A DNA stretch of 64,000 nt from Prorocentrum cordatum. Taxonomy: Eukaryota > Sar > Dinophyceae > Prorocentrales > Prorocentraceae. Positions 43,475 to 55,918 of the stretch are shown here, in pieces (the first letter of the stretch is position 1; every line of letters begins with the position of its first letter). A model generated the notes under the pieces. It saw nothing but the letters and a program-made list of their open reading frames with translations, made no database searches and had not been told where the DNA came from. The position numbers were made by a program, and so were the translations under genes. The stretch covers positions 242,290 through 306,289 of the forward strand of contig CAUYUJ010000914.1 in NCBI GenBank assembly GCA_963575745.1. Direction: 5' to 3'.

Positions 43475-44795
43475 TGCTCGCGTCGTGAAAAAATCACGAT
43501 GGGCGGTCTTTGGCCGCTGTCGGCCCAGGACCTTCAGAGAACGACCAGCGCAGTAAAAAACAACACCCTCGAGGAAAGAACATTACTCCTGGGGGCTCCC
43601 CGTATTGAGCAAATTACGACGTCGGATGTCTGGGACCTAGATGTTACGGAACGTCGAAACTCCAATAGCTACCCTGGCCTACCCCCCTGACAACCCCAGC
43701 CGCCAACCCTGACCAGCCCTCCCGGCTGGACCCCCTGGTGAGCGTTTTCTCATTCGGCGTTTCGACATCGGGCGGAAGGGGGGGGGGTATGGCTCCGGAC
43801 CTCTGCGTAATGCGTAATTAATGCGACTGTTGGCAGCCGTGCGTCCTACGGGGGAGACTCCACCTGCTTGAAACAGGCGCCAAGAACAGCCAAGGTCTCC
43901 TCCATGAGGGAGGGGGGGAGAGGGCGGGTGCGAGGGCCCGCGCCGGCTGGCAAAACGGTGCGCAAAAAGACGACCGCCGGGCCAACCCTGCTCGGGGCAA
44001 ACCCGCTGGACAGGATCTGGGCTGCTCCTTCGGGCTTCCCCGAGGGCGTCATCATCATCGTCATCATCGTCATCATTATCATCATCGTCATCACCATCAA
44101 CATCATCATCGTCACCATCATCGCCATCATCGCCACCATGCCTCTGCCGCCAGGCGCGCCTGCGGCCCCGCGCCTCTGGCAGCGCCGGGGCGCTTCTCCC
44201 CGAGGGCTGCTCCTTCGGGCCTCCCCGAGGGCGTCGGACCCGAGGAGGAGGAAGGGGAGGAGGAGGAGGAGGAGAAGGAGGAGGAGGGGGGAGGGAGGAG
44301 GAGGAGGAGGAGGAGGAGGAGGAGGAGGAGGAGGAGGAGGCCTGCGGCCCCGCGCCTCTGGCAGCGCCGGGGCGCTTCTCCCCCCGGGGGCCCTTCCCCC
44401 TGGGCCCAAGAGGGAAAGGGCCTCTCTCCCGGCCACTCCGCCCTGTGCGGCCTTGGCCACCCGCGGCGCCCAGAGGGGGCGGGCGACGACCTCGGGCGAG
44501 TCCCCCTCCTCCTCCTCCTTCTCCTCCCCCTCCCCCCCCCCTCCCCCTCCTCCTCTCCTCCTCCTCCTCCTCCTCCTCCTCTCCTCCTCCTCTCCTCCTC
44601 CCTCCTCTCCTCCTCCTCCTCCTCCTCTCTCCTCCGCTCTCCTCTCCTCCCCTCCTCCTCCTCCGCCTCCTCCTCCTCCTCCTACTCCTCCTCCCCCGCC
44701 GCCGAGGGCTCCTCAAAAGCCTTCGGCGCAAGGCGGTGCCCCCAGCGGCGCATGCTCGCGAAGCCCACCCCTGGCGCAGCCACACCCCTTCCCGG
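43475..44795. repeat. R1 remnant, local duplications and (GAG)n/(CTC)n
   Basis: 43475-43620 is a weak minus-orientation R1 remnant. CTCCTTCGGGCTTCCCCGAG (44030) and CTCCTTCGGGCCTCCCCGAG (44209), and the 50-bp CCTGCGGCCCCGCGCCTCTG blocks at 44158 and 44340, are duplications spaced by (ATC)n and (GAG)n. (CTC)n fills 44500-44700. The long frames across here are compositional. Confidence 0.65.
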
Positions 44796-44955
44796 ACTTC
44801 CGACGTCGTGGGCTTCTCAGTGCGCGGTCCCCTGAGGTCGGGACCTCTTCCCGGGGGCCAGCTCTTCATCCTGAGTCGTTTCTGACGGTCCTGGGTCCCG
44901 GCGAGGGCCCCCGGAGGCCGAAAATTGCGAAAATCCTACGCCTCGAGTGTCTCGA
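44796..44955 (+). repeat. R1 repeat copy
   Basis: TCCGACGTCGTGGGCTTCTC, TCTTCCCGGGGGCCAGCTC, TCATCCTGAGTCGTTTCTG, ACGGTCCTGGGTCCCGGCGA, GGGCCCCCGGAGGCCGAAAA. Confidence 0.7.
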
Positions 44956-45918
44956 GACGTTGGAGCTCTGGGTTGTAGTCTTAGGTCGAGGATTCCGAAA
45001 CATAACAAATTGTCATACAATAGTCTAAAATAGGTAAACGTGATTAACCAAACATCGTCCCCATGCTACTTTTTGGCTATCTTTTAATATTCCTCCTGTG
45101 GACGGACACGCTCGCCTTCATTGTAGTCGGCCCCCTGCAGGTGCGAGGTCCCCGCGGGCCCGCGGGGCCACTCGCGGGAGGCCGGGGCGGGTCCTCGTCT
45201 GCCGCAGGGCGCCCCGGATCATGCGGCCCGAGGCCTCGTGGAGGGGGCGCGCAGCTACGACGGCGAGCGACCGACGTCGGAGGGCGACGCAGACATCCTC
45301 AGAGCGCCGACGAGATGTTTTTTTGTCAAGAAGCAAACGTTAAACAAATGAGAAAAAAGCTTCTGGAATCCAAAAAACAAGTTCGTGGAACTTCAAAAAC
45401 CAGTGCCGACGAGATGCGCGTTGGTTCCAGCCTGTGGCTCTTCCCCGACTTCGGCCCTCGGGGCCCGTCTCCGGGCCCCTCGGGCCATCAGCAACAGAAG
45501 AGGGCCGCGGAGTGGCAGTAATCGTATCGTGACATCGATGTCCGGGTTTTGGAGGAGGGCCACCCGGGACAGCGGCGACCCTCCTTTGAAATCCCCTGTT
45601 ATTTCAAGCCCTCCTGCGCTATGTTCTCGTTTTGACAAGAGCACTCTGGTCTCCAGTCCTCCTTCATTCTGCCTCCCTCCTCCTCTCCTCTTTCCTCCGC
45701 TCCTTATTGTACCAGCCTTTTTGCGTTGGGTTCTCGTGCTTCTCCTACCTCCTTGCGCTGGGTTCTCGTTTCGGGTAGAGCGTTGTGGTTACGAACTCGT
45801 ACTTCTCATCCAATGTTCCTCTTCATCTCTTCCCTCCCCCTTTTCCATCCAGCCTTTCACTTGGCGCGTACCTCCTGCCTGCCTGCCAGCCAACCAGCCA
45901 GTCTGCCTGCGAACTGCG
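44956..45918. other. Unassigned, no gene seen
   Basis: Mixed sequence; pyrimidine-rich from 45650 to 45870. No repeat or coding evidence. Confidence 0.4.
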
Positions 45919-47225
45919 AGGCTGTCGCCACTTTGGAAGGGGTGCTGTGGGGGATCTCGCGGACTGACGCCCCGCCGCGGACTTAGACTGTAGACCTCGC
46001 CATCCCGCGGGGGCTGCGCCCTGCCAAACCGTCGCCACTTTCGAAAGCTGTTGGGGGGCCCAGCGGGGTGACGCCCCGCCGCAGACTCAGATTAGACATC
46101 GCGACCCCGCGTGCGCTGCAGATTGCGAAACCGCCGCCACTGCCATGAACAAGGCCGCTGGGGGTCCAGCGGGGTGAAGCCCCGCCGCAGGCTCTGGGGG
46201 GCTGCGGACTGCGAAACCGTGGCCGCTTCCGAAAGCTGCTGAGGGATCCAGCGGGGTGACGTAGCGCCGCAGACCCAGACTAAAGCTCGCCATCCCGCAG
46301 GGGCTGCGACCTGCCAAACTGCCGCCACGTTCGAAGCCTGTTGGGGGGGTCCAGCAGGGCGACGTCCCGCAACGGACTCACACTAGACCTCGTCATCCAT
46401 GGAGGGTTGCGAATTGCAAGGCTGTCGCCTCCTGCAGAGACAAAAGGTGCTGGGGATCTACCAGACTGACTCCCCGCCGCAGACTGAGACTAGATCTCGC
46501 CACCCCGCGGGGGCTGCGAACTCCGAAACCGTCGCCGCTGTCGGCGCCTGCTGGGGGGTCCAGCGGAATGACGCCCCGCCGCGCACGCAGATTCGACCTC
46601 ACTATGCCTGGGGGGCTGCGAATTCCGAAGCTGTCGCGTGTGTCGGGGGCTGCTGGGGAGTCCAACGGCATGACGCCGAACCGCAAACTTAGATTGGACA
46701 TCGCCACCCCTGGGGGGCTGGGAACTGTGAAGCTGCCACTACGTTCAACAACAATGCTGGGAGGGGGGGGGGGGGCGCGGACTGACGCCCCGCCGCAAAC
46801 TCAGCTTCATTAGACCTCGCGCCCTTTGGGGGGGCTGTGAAATGCGAACGTGCAACCGCTGTGAGAGAAAGGCTGCTGGGAGGTCCAGCGGCATGACGCC
46901 CCACCGCGAACTCATATTACACGTCGCAGTCCCTGAGGGGCTGCGAGCTGCGAAACGACCGCGCCATTTTCGAGGGCTGCCTGGGGGGTCCAGCGGGATG
47001 ACGCACCGCCGCAGACCCAGCTTAGACATCGCCATGCCTAGGGTGCCTCGGACTTCGAAGCTGTCGCCAATTTCGGGGGGCGCTGCGGGTCCAGCCGGAT
47101 GACATGTTTCCGCGGACCCAAGCTAGACATTGCCATCCTTGGCGGGGGGGAGATGCGAAACCGCCACCATGTTCGGAGGCTGCGGGGGGGGGGTCCACTG
47201 GAACGACGTCTCTCCGCAAGCTGAA
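45919..47225 (+). repeat. ~104-bp tandem repeat, 12-13 units
   Basis: Unit: TGACGCCCCGCCGCAGACTC, AGACTAGACCTCGCCATCCC, GCGGGGGCTGCGAACTGCGA, AACCGTCGCCACTTTCGAAA, GCTGTTGGGGGGTCCAGCGGG. GACGCCCCGCC-type landmarks occur every 91-113 bp from 45965 to 47204. The divergence of 10-25% between units suggests an old array. Confidence 0.9.
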
Positions 47226-49390
47226 AAACCGCTCTTCCTCATGTCTCGCGGGCCGCCCAAAGACTTGGCGGCGCGCCTTTGGCTTCCTTGTTCCCGCGGG
47301 CCGCCCGAAGACGTGGCGCTGCGCCTGCGGGCGTGTGGTCCGCGCGCTGCAAGCTGCAGGGGGGGAGCGGGGAGCCTGGCGGGCGAGCTCGGCCTCGCTG
47401 GCTCCTCGCGCTGTCAGTGAGCAGCTGATCGAGCGCCAGGGCGACGTGGCGCGGGCCGCGGGGCATTTCCAGCGTGCCACCTGGAAACGATTGCCACCCT
47501 CGCTCCTCATCCTGCCTCTTTCGTTGAGGTCCTCTTCCTCCTTCCACCGGCTCACTGCCGCTGTCGCGTTAGCAGTTCGGCCCCTCTTCCATCATGTTTC
47601 CCGCCTTTCGTTCTCACCCCCAATTTCGTCTTCGAGCACGGAGTATCGATCCTCGTCCTTCTGATGCTGTCATGTGAGTCGTGCAGCGAGAGCGCTCCCC
47701 ATAAAGCTTGCAAAGCAAGTGACAGATCTTTTGCTGTCATCAGCCACACTATTCTGGACCAGCTCCTCTTGCCACTTGTGTACGTCGCAGGGTAATGTTT
47801 GCCTCATCGGGGGGCTCTTGTCGGGACGGTGGATTCTTTTGAAAAGTGGATCAGGATGGGCCTTGGGAGGGGGTTCGGGAACACATGTTGTGCGGATACT
47901 ACGGCAGGGCGGGAACACCGCCGTTGTCTCAATTTGCCGTCATCTGATGCTGGGGCGGGAGGGGAACGAGAAGCCTTGGAGAGGAACACGAAGGAGCCTC
48001 GGAAGAAAAGCCTGATCATCGATCAGGAGAAAGAAAGTGGGCACGAGCGCAGCACCCTTGCCGCAGCATTCGGTTCGCTTGCTGCAGGGGGAGGGTCTTG
48101 TAGCGGTCGGCAGCAGTGCCGTTAGTTTCGAAAGGGCGTGCAAACTTACGCAGAGAGTCACACTGCCGAGGGCGCATCCAGGAGAGCCTCGCCCAGAAGG
48201 GAGGAAAGAGGGGAAGAGGTGGACCTTAGAGGAGAAGGAGGATGGAGAGGCTTGGACAAGCCTTGGCGGAGAAGAAGCGGGAGCAGCGGGAGGACCATTG
48301 GAGGAGGAGGAGGAGGAGAAGAAGCAGGAGGAGGCCCAAGCCCCATCGCAATCGTTTGTGGCCCAATGACGGCCGTAACTCGATCTCACCGCCGTCATTG
48401 GTGGGACCCGGGGAGCCCTGGGCGACCATGGGCGGCGAGGGCTTCAATTCCAGGACTGAAGCGGCTGGCATCCCATAAGGAGGGGGGGAGGAGGGATGGA
48501 ATAGCAAACTTCGGCATGAGCATCAAGTTTTAGAGGTCCGCGCGGACTTATTGGATTGCCGCTGGGCCCCTGATCCCAGCGCGCGGAACGTGCCAGGGGC
48601 GGCGCAGGAGACGCCGCCAGGGGGGTTCAGCGCGATTCACGAACTCCGCGCGGACCTCGGGAAGTGTCTGTTTATGTCCTTGTGCTTTCTCCGAGGGAGG
48701 GCGGAAGAGGAGGACGACGAGAGGGATGAAGAAAATAGGAAGAGAACAGAAGTTGTCGGAGGAGCGCCGTCAGGAGGCCAGAATTAACTGACTCGCCCTG
48801 AGGGGGGCGAGAGGTGAGGAGAAGGAGGACTAGCGTGAGGCATGAGCCGTGCAGCCGAGGACAAGAGCACGTACCACGTAATGTGCACTGCTCACCTCGC
48901 ACTCACCTCCTCCGAAAAAGCCTGCGATGTCGAGCGGCGCATACGGGACTTACTTGGAGGTGGGCTAGAGTCAAGCGCTAACCCAAGACCGCTCGGCACA
49001 GAGACGAGCGGGGACCGAACGAAGGCCCGAACGGGGCATACGGAACACAAAGCGTGAGGATCGAGAGAAGAACCCACCCCCATACCCACAAGGATAATGC
49101 TTACATTGTTGTTCCAGAGTGCTTGTGGGCTTAGTCGACACGCCCCCACGGCGACAATTGCGAGTCGTGACGTTTCCGGTTTTCATGTCGTCTTAGAAGG
49201 CGTTCTTCGTTTGTTCCAACACAGCTGTTGCGTGTTTTGTAGACGCGTTGTTGCTTTTATGCAATTGCGCCGTTGCACGTGCGCGATGGTGCGATTTGAG
49301 CAACTTCACATGCAACTGCGTGCGAGGCAATTTTCCATTCAAAAATGCGGGTGTTGATTTAATGGGTGTGGGAGGGGCTTGGGTCGCCTT
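47226..49390. other. Unassigned region, no supported gene
   Basis: A 55-bp duplication (CGCGGGCCGCCCAAAGACTTGG/CGCGGGCCGCCCGAAGACGTGG) lies at 47245 and 47296. 47690-47850 has a minus-strand frame (PPMRQTLPCDVHKWQEELVQ) with plausible composition but no family. Purine-rich 48220-48340 and (GAG)-rich 48690-48760. Nothing else. Confidence 0.4.
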
Positions 49391-49564
49391 CAGAGGAGGA
49401 GGAGGAGGAGGAGGAGGAGAAGAAGGAGAAAGAGGTGCAAGGTAAAGATGAGGAGAAGGAGGAAGAGGAAGAGGAGGAGGTGATGGAATAGAAAGAGGTG
49501 GGAGGGAAGGAGGGAGAGCGGATGCAGCGAGGAGGAACAGGAGAGGAGGAGGAGGAAGAGGAGG
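49391..49564. repeat. (GAG)n microsatellite, impure
   Basis: Left bracket of R2 copy 2. Confidence 0.9.
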
Positions 49565-50262
49565 AGCACCAGAGAAATTCCAAGACGCAACAACGCTATT
49601 GCCATAAACCCTCCTTCCAAGTTCACTCTTCATTGGTCCCTACTAACGTGTGTCCATTCCAAGAAATGTCCCGTTGAACAACAACCGCCAGAAAACCCGC
49701 AACCGCACCAACTCGCAATTCATGGGACTTCAGCGACGCCAATCAACGTGATCGTTGCGTCCTGAAGTCCTAAATCGCGCCAAAACGCCATGTCTGGGAA
49801 TTCGAAACAGCGTATCAACGTAGCTGTTTAGCCCTGACGATCCTACATCGTGCCAAATCACCATTCCAGGAGCTTCAACCGTGAATTGACCGACTGCACA
49901 CATTCAGGAAGAATGCGCACGGCGCTAAAACGAGAGCCACATGCGTAAAAGGAACCACCCTCTGTCCTCAAAGCTGCTGTAAACTGTTGAGACGGGGGTG
50001 AGCGGCGCCATGGCGAGACTCAGGGTTTGACAAAAACGCCCTCTGTCCTTGAAGCTGGTGCACATGTTTGAGACAAGTGTGGCGGCGCTGGAGCGGGGAC
50101 CACAGTCTGACAACCAGCCGCCCTCCGTCCTGACAAGCAAATGCAGAAAACAAGCCTACAAACCATGATACATGATGAGGAAGCCTCAAGCGCAATGCCT
50201 GGACCGCCCTGCCGACACGGCTGGGGTAGGACAGGAAGGAGCTGCTTATGAGGACAAGGGAT
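49565..50262 (+). repeat. SSR-bracketed repeat R2, copy 2
   Basis: Head CCCTCCTTCCAAGTTCACTC, middle CGCGCCAAAACGCCATGTCT/ATCGTGCCAAATCACCATTC, then three ~85-bp subunits (GCGCACGGCGCTAAAACGAG start) and a tail ACAGGAAGGAGCTGCTTATG. Collinear with copy 1 but with three rather than six subunits. Confidence 0.75.
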
Positions 50263-50634
50263 GGAGAAGGAGGAGAAGGAGGAGGAGGAGGAGGAGGCGA
50301 AAAATGAGGAGGCCGAGGAGGAGGAGGAGGAGCAGGAACAAACGTCACCTTGGGGCAACGCCAGTTTCCCAATTTACGCAACGCGCGGGCGGCCCCGCGC
50401 CAGGACAACGAGGAGGAGAAGGAGGAGGAGGAGGAGGAGGAGAAGGAAGAGGAGGTGGAAGAGGACGACGACGTGGAGGGGGAAACTGGAGCGTCATAGG
50501 GGGGGCACGTCATGTCCTCATCATCGCCACTGCTGCCGCCATCGACGAGCAGTTACCGTCGAAGGGCAACTCGACAGCCTGCAAGGCAGCACGAGATGAC
50601 GAGTTGGAGGAGGAGGACGAGGAGGAGGAGGAGG
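50263..50634. repeat. (GAG)n-rich tracts
   Basis: GAG runs at 50263-50335 and 50415-50470 and again from 50605, with unique GC-rich DNA between. Confidence 0.85.
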
Positions 50635-50760
50635 AGGAGGAAGAGGAGGAGGGCACAGGGCCAAGAGAAGAGAGAGCGGACAAGACGCGAGCAAGGGACA
50701 AGAGGGCAAGCGGACAAGAGCCGAAGGGGGGAGGAAAGGGGCGTCCCAGCACCACGCGCC

Positions 50761-53700
50761 TCATCGAAAAAGCACCTGAAGCCCTGGCCAGCGACGCATC
50801 AGCTTCTTGATGCGAGCTGACGCCATGAGACGCAGGGGAATAATTCTCGGGACAAGTGCGGATTCCTTACTCTCGTGGCAAACAGAGCAGATGACGTCGA
50901 TACACACAGCAGCAGACACCAGATCGGATTTCGAGGCAGGCAGAAGAGGAAGGAAAGCGGCACGCTGGGCACCACTGGCATTGAGAAAGCGCTCGGACAG
51001 ATGGGACAACAAGGGATAGATGCACCGAACGGAGCTACACTCTAGATAATGACGGAGCGGATCAGGGCAGGTTCTGACTTTACAGAAGTGGCACGCACGG
51101 GTAGGCCCTGGGAACCTGGCCGACGTGGTCCAGGCGTTGCAAATGGTACGATAAACACTAGCAACAATACAGGCAGGAGAGGCATGGGCGAGTCTGCAAA
51201 CCGCCATGGTAAGCGACATGCAATCGTGCATAGTCATCGGACGGCCAAGGTGGTGCCCGGCTCTGCTAACTAGACAAGTGGCAGCCAGATCAGACCGCCG
51301 ACGGCGGAGAATACGCTCAGTCTTCATTTGCATTCGAAACTGGGCGCCTGAGGGCACATGAGGGATGGCAGTGAGAACGAGATAATTATCGAGCAAATGC
51401 GAGAACATGCTAGACTTGTACCAGGAATGGTGGCGCCATAAATAAATACAATCGTCAGAATCGCTGAAACCATCCAGGAGGTCCCGAATTTCGAAGAAGG
51501 CAGGAGTGGTACAGGCCAGCCTATACAAGGCCGCACGGGAACACACACAGGAAGTCACAAACCTCGCAGGGAAACCACAAGCTTTTTAAATCGGTGAGCA
51601 TGCCAGTCGAGAAAGCGTTGCGAGGGGCAGGCGTTATATTTTGCACAGCAGTGTCAACAGCACGCAGGGCCTCAAGAGACGGGCGGTAGTACTGCATGAC
51701 GTGCGAAAAGACCGAGAAGCCCACCGAGTTGAACTGCACAATGCTCTTGGCGAGCCCCAGGGACAAGTGCTTGATGGCCCGTGCGCGACTGATGCACTTG
51801 GTGGTGGGTGCAATCCAGCTGTCAAGATGGCCAGACTGGCCAAGAATGATACCAAGGTACTTCCCTGACTGCACAAGACGAAACGACCACGGCATGAATC
51901 CAGCATCAAGCAGCTTCTGATGGATGAACCCGTCGGTGGCGCTCAGGACTCGTATGACCACTGTCTCAGCGAGGTTGAGCTTCAAGCCTGATGCCCGAGT
52001 GCCGAAGTTCAGAATGGGCAGCGCGGCTGCAAGGGTAGTGAAGACATCAGCGCATCCCACCCCTAGGTCATCGGCGAATGCGCCGAAAATATTGACTCTC
52101 GCAGGCAGACGATCAGCAAGCATGCGAAGGATAGGGTCGATCGCCAATGCAAACAGACTGCCCGATAAAGGGCATCCTTGTTTAATACCACGATTCACGG
52201 CAAATTGTCCGCCACGGGCGCCACCAAATAATACAGATACCCGAACAGCGTGGTACAGCAGCCTGATACTCGCCCGAATATGCGCAGGAACTGCTAACAT
52301 TTCCCAAATCCAGAAGATATACTCGTGCGCCAGTGTGGGAAAAGCACTCTCGTAGTCAAACAAGATAAATCCCGCATCCACGAAGCCATGCTGGACCAGC
52401 CAGTGAAGTACATAACCTTCCAGCTGCACAAGGTTCTGACTCATGGAACGATTCTTGACGAAGCCGCGCTGGAAGTCAACGCAAGATAGTTGGCAAGCAT
52501 AGCCCATAGGCGCGTTGATGGCGGCCGATATCAGTTTGTTATCGCTGTTGCTCAAGGTTATTGGCCGTTTCTTACCAGGAGATCGGAATAGCCCAGCATG
52601 ATCAGACTGCTCGGTGCCTTTTGCCAAAAAGACTGCGTCGCCTTCGTTAAAGTCTGGGTTCGAAAGCCTGCCTGCTGGAAGCTCACGATAAACAGTATAC
52701 AGAAGGTTGTGCGCGAAATCACCCGCGCGGGCCATGGCAGAGAATGGCAACCCATCAGGACCTGGAGCAGCATCGCGTTTCTTGTAGATGAGCGTTGAGA
52801 ACTCGTCGCGTTCGAGCGTCCACTGAATGTGGCCGGGAAGTAGACGCACATATTGACGAAGCTCGAGCCAAGCGTCAGGATCAGGAGAAACATGCGCATG
52901 CACACGGCCCCAGAACCACCCGAGATGTGCGCAGACCTCATCAGGGTCCGTGATGTGCTCGCCCGAGGGACCAGAAACATCAGCGAGAGAAATACGCCTC
53001 CTGGCCGAGCCCCAGGACGACATGTAGCTGCCTATCTTGACCCTCTCGAGTTGCTTCTGTGGCTCAGGGATCTCCTCCTCCTCCACCTCTTGCAGCCGAT
53101 CCTCGAGAAGCCGAATGTTGAAGGAGGCGAGGTGAGCGTGGAACCCAGCCAGGTCCAGCCAGAGGAGCGAGTCGCCATCAATGAACGCCTTGAGCTTGGG
53201 GCAAGCGCGAAGCGCTCGCACCAGCAGGTCAACTTGGGTCCTATCGTGGGGCAACTGATTGACAATGCGCATGGCCGCCAGGGCCCACGAGATGAACTCG
53301 GGGGTGCTTGTGGCTCCAGCTCGCTCGAGTTCCCGTTTGACTTTTTGGGTTCCAGCGCGCAATATGTCTTTACCTTCCTCGAGAGCCTCGAAAGGGTCCA
53401 GAGAGCTGATGCCAACCTCATCGTACACCTCCTGGCACATGATGGGGAACAGGGGATGTTTGGAAATCCTCCGCGGGATACTCTGGACTCTCCGAAACAG
53501 CTTGGGAGAGAAGGACAGGGCAACGGGCAGGTGGTCGGACAGGGGCTGCTTCTCACAGGCTTTGCCGATCACGAACGAGTGAAGACCATAATCGAGTAGT
53601 TGAGCAGTGTACATGCTAGTTTATATACGATCCAGCCGAGAGACAGACACTACATGAGCAACACCGTGAATGGGGTCGGACCGATCGGGGATGTGGATAC

Positions 53701-54598
53701 CCTGACGCGATAGCACCTGGTGGGTAGGATGTGGCTGCTCGATCTCGCACATGCTCGGAAACAGCCTGGAAAAGAACTGGGCCATCGCGTGCGAGGTGTA
53801 TACCCGACGACCAGAAAGATGAGCACTCGCCTCCCCTTCCGCAACGAAATTGAAGTCTCCAGTGATGAAGCTCAGAGCGCTGGACTGCGGGGGGAGCTTG
53901 CTTTTGACTAGCCTCAGAAAATCTTTTTCCTCTGCTCTAGGTTGCTCAGGCTGAATATGAATATTGGAGACATGCATCGTACCATACGCGCCCGTACATT
54001 TTACCATATGAGCTCGCCCAGGGACCAGCACATGATGAGAGATATGGATAAATTGAGCACGAAAACTGGGATGAACCATGATAATGCAACCGCCAGCGGG
54101 GGCAGTTTCAGCTTCAGAATGAGGAACGTCGCAAAACGTGCCGCACCCAAAGCCAGCAACCGTTTCTTTCAGAATTTGTCGTAGATCATGTGGACTACCA
54201 CGGGCTTCTTGAATGCAGACGATGGAGTGGCGGGAGACGAGATGCAGAAACCGATGCGTTGTTTTTCTCAGTAACTGCGGCGAAGACCACTGCGAGCCGA
54301 ACAGGGACTGGGCGTTCTAGGACACGATAGAAAACTTGTCGCGAGGCCGAAAAGGCAGCTGCTGTGCTGCCAGAGGACTCGGGCCGCCCGGCGTCGGCGA
54401 AGACGACGAGCTGGAAGAAGACGACGGCCAGGAACAGCCAGAGGAGGAGGAAGAAGAGGAAGCCGAAGATGAGCTGGAAGTACTGCTGCTGCGCGTTCGA
54501 ATTCGTGAAGAGCGTAGGCGTTTAAGCCCGCGGACTGAAGCGCACGCCGTAGTCCCACGGCGAGACCGCTTCACCCCAGAAGATCGGGCTGCTCGCAT
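50761..54598 (-). pseudogene. LINE-2 ORF2: endonuclease-reverse transcriptase with two stops and a frameshift
   Basis: One frame carries a Ser-rich start, then FSIVS-stop-NAQSLFGSQW. The stop (TAG 54319-54317) replaces the Trp of the endonuclease WNA motif. It continues CIQEARGSPHDL and FITGDFNFVAEGEA, then SRLDRI-stop-TSMYTAQ, where TAA 53623-53621 replaces the expected Tyr of an RIYTS-like motif, and QPLSDHLPVAL. RT: PGPDGLPFSAM, RPITLSNSDNKL, QRGFVKNRSM, motif A LFDYESAFPT (52338-52366), motif B KQGCPLSGSL (52150-52185), motif C FADDLG (52060-52080) and E GKYLGIILG. The frame shifts near 51570. The tail has a CCHC knuckle CHFCKVRTCPDPLRHYLEC. Confidence 0.85.
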
Positions 54599-54658
54599 AG
54601 AATGCTCCCACAGCAGGCCCTCGCTCAGGTCGTGCTGACTGTCCTGCTTTGGAGCGTG

Positions 54659-55750
54659 TCACAGCGAGCCACGAGGGCCAACTGCCTTGCACCACTCCTT
54701 CATGCTCTCCTCGGGGATCTGGAACTGCGAGAGGTGACTAGACTCGGGCTCGATGACCCACTGGGCGTGGTCGAGCTCCTGAATTCGGGCTAGCACGAAG
54801 ATGTCGTCGTTGACCGTGACGAACAAGAACCCGCGGAAGCCGTTGCAGCCGATCTGCCAGTGTTGGCCGCGAAAGTCGACGTTGTGCGACTTCCAGTGCT
54901 CGACGACCCTCTGCCAGACTTGACCGAGCACCTTGTGTCGCGCGCGAACGAAAGGCGGGGCGTCGAGCCTGACCCTCAACTCGACTTGGCCGAGCTTCGT
55001 GTCCTGGTAGAAGAGCCCCCTGGTCCTGGCATCCTCCAGGAACTTCTTAGCCTCGTCCTCATCTGGGAACTTGAAATTGCATGACTGAGAGAAATTGGTT
55101 GCGTGAACCGTGGCGTTCTTGGTCGTGTCCTGCGAGAACTGCTGCTTGACCCAGTCGGAGTGCCGTTGGAGAACACGGGCCAGCATTGGTCTCTTGAAGC
55201 CTCCGATCCACACCTTAGTTTTGTCGCCAGCGGTCTGCGGCGGGCGCGGGCGCCCATCAACTTCACGATTAGGGGAGCCGCCAGAACCTCCCGCGACTGA
55301 ACTACCACCAATAGAAGAGGCAGCCGTAGAAGCCAACTGGAACTTTCGGTCGAGCTCGTCGAATTTGGCTCGAATCTTGGCGTCCAAGGCGGTGTCGAGA
55401 GCCTTGTCGACTGAGGAATGAATATCAGAGTGGATGGACTCGTATTGGCGCTGCATAGTTTCGAACTTGAGGTCGTGGTCAGCCAACTGCTGCTGCATCG
55501 CACCGATCGAGGCGCAGACACGATTCATAGGTTGGATGAGCGCCTTCAGCCATCCAGGTTGGGCAGACGGCGCGGCCTCCCCGTCCATCTCTTCGTCGGA
55601 TCCCTGAGTGATCACGTCCACCATCGAGTCCGCTTTGCGTTTGCCGTTGAAGCCGTCGACGGGGACCGCACCAGAGTCGCCGCCCTCTGCGTCAGCTAAG
55701 CGATTTTCATCTTGGGAAGCGGCCGCAACAGCCGCACCAGAGAGGGCCAT
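54659..55750 (-). CDS. LINE-2 ORF1 protein
   Basis: 363 codons from ATG 55750 (MALSGAAVAAASQDENRLAD). Acidic N-terminus with a basic GKRKAD cluster, a Gln-rich coiled coil (IGAMQQQLADHDLKFETMQR and on, about residues 75-130), a Gly/Ser linker, then an RNA-binding-like C-terminal domain (KVWIGGFKRPMLARVLQRHS, CNFKFPDEDEAKKFLEDART, GQVELRVRLDAPPF). It is built like the LINE-1 ORF1 but not closely similar in sequence. The longer upstream frame to 56161 is (GAG)n and unrelated sequence, and was rejected as N-terminus. Confidence 0.7.
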   Translation of the reverse strand: MALSGAAVAAASQDENRLADAEGGDSGAVPVDGFNGKRKADSMVDVITQGSDEEMDGEAAPSAQPGWLKALIQPMNRVCASIGAMQQQLADHDLKFETMQRQYESIHSDIHSSVDKALDTALDAKIRAKFDELDRKFQLASTAASSIGGSSVAGGSGGSPNREVDGRPRPPQTAGDKTKVWIGGFKRPMLARVLQRHSDWVKQQFSQDTTKNATVHATNFSQSCNFKFPDEDEAKKFLEDARTRGLFYQDTKLGQVELRVRLDAPPFVRARHKVLGQVWQRVVEHWKSHNVDFRGQHWQIGCNGFRGFLFVTVNDDIFVLARIQELDHAQWVIEPESSHLSQFQIPEESMKEWCKAVGPRGSL

Positions 55751-55918
55751 CGCGACAGGGAAACAAGGATGATGCTGAGAAAGACGGTGCAGCAAACTGG
55801 TGAGAGGTGTCGCAAAATGCGCGCAGAAGGCACGGTCACTGAAGCTCACGTGCCGCGAGGCCTGACCTCGCAAGAAGGCCGCTCTGAGCCGACCCCTCGG
55901 CACCGACCAAGCTCGAAA

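Noticed and set aside
43679-45028. 386- and 396-codon ORFs on opposite strands
   Set aside because: Driven by (GAG)n/(CTC)n and GC-rich duplications; no conserved motif.
48842-49057. 71-codon plus-strand ORF starting MSRAAEDKSTYHVMC
   Set aside because: Isolated, no homologous feel, no leader or splice context.
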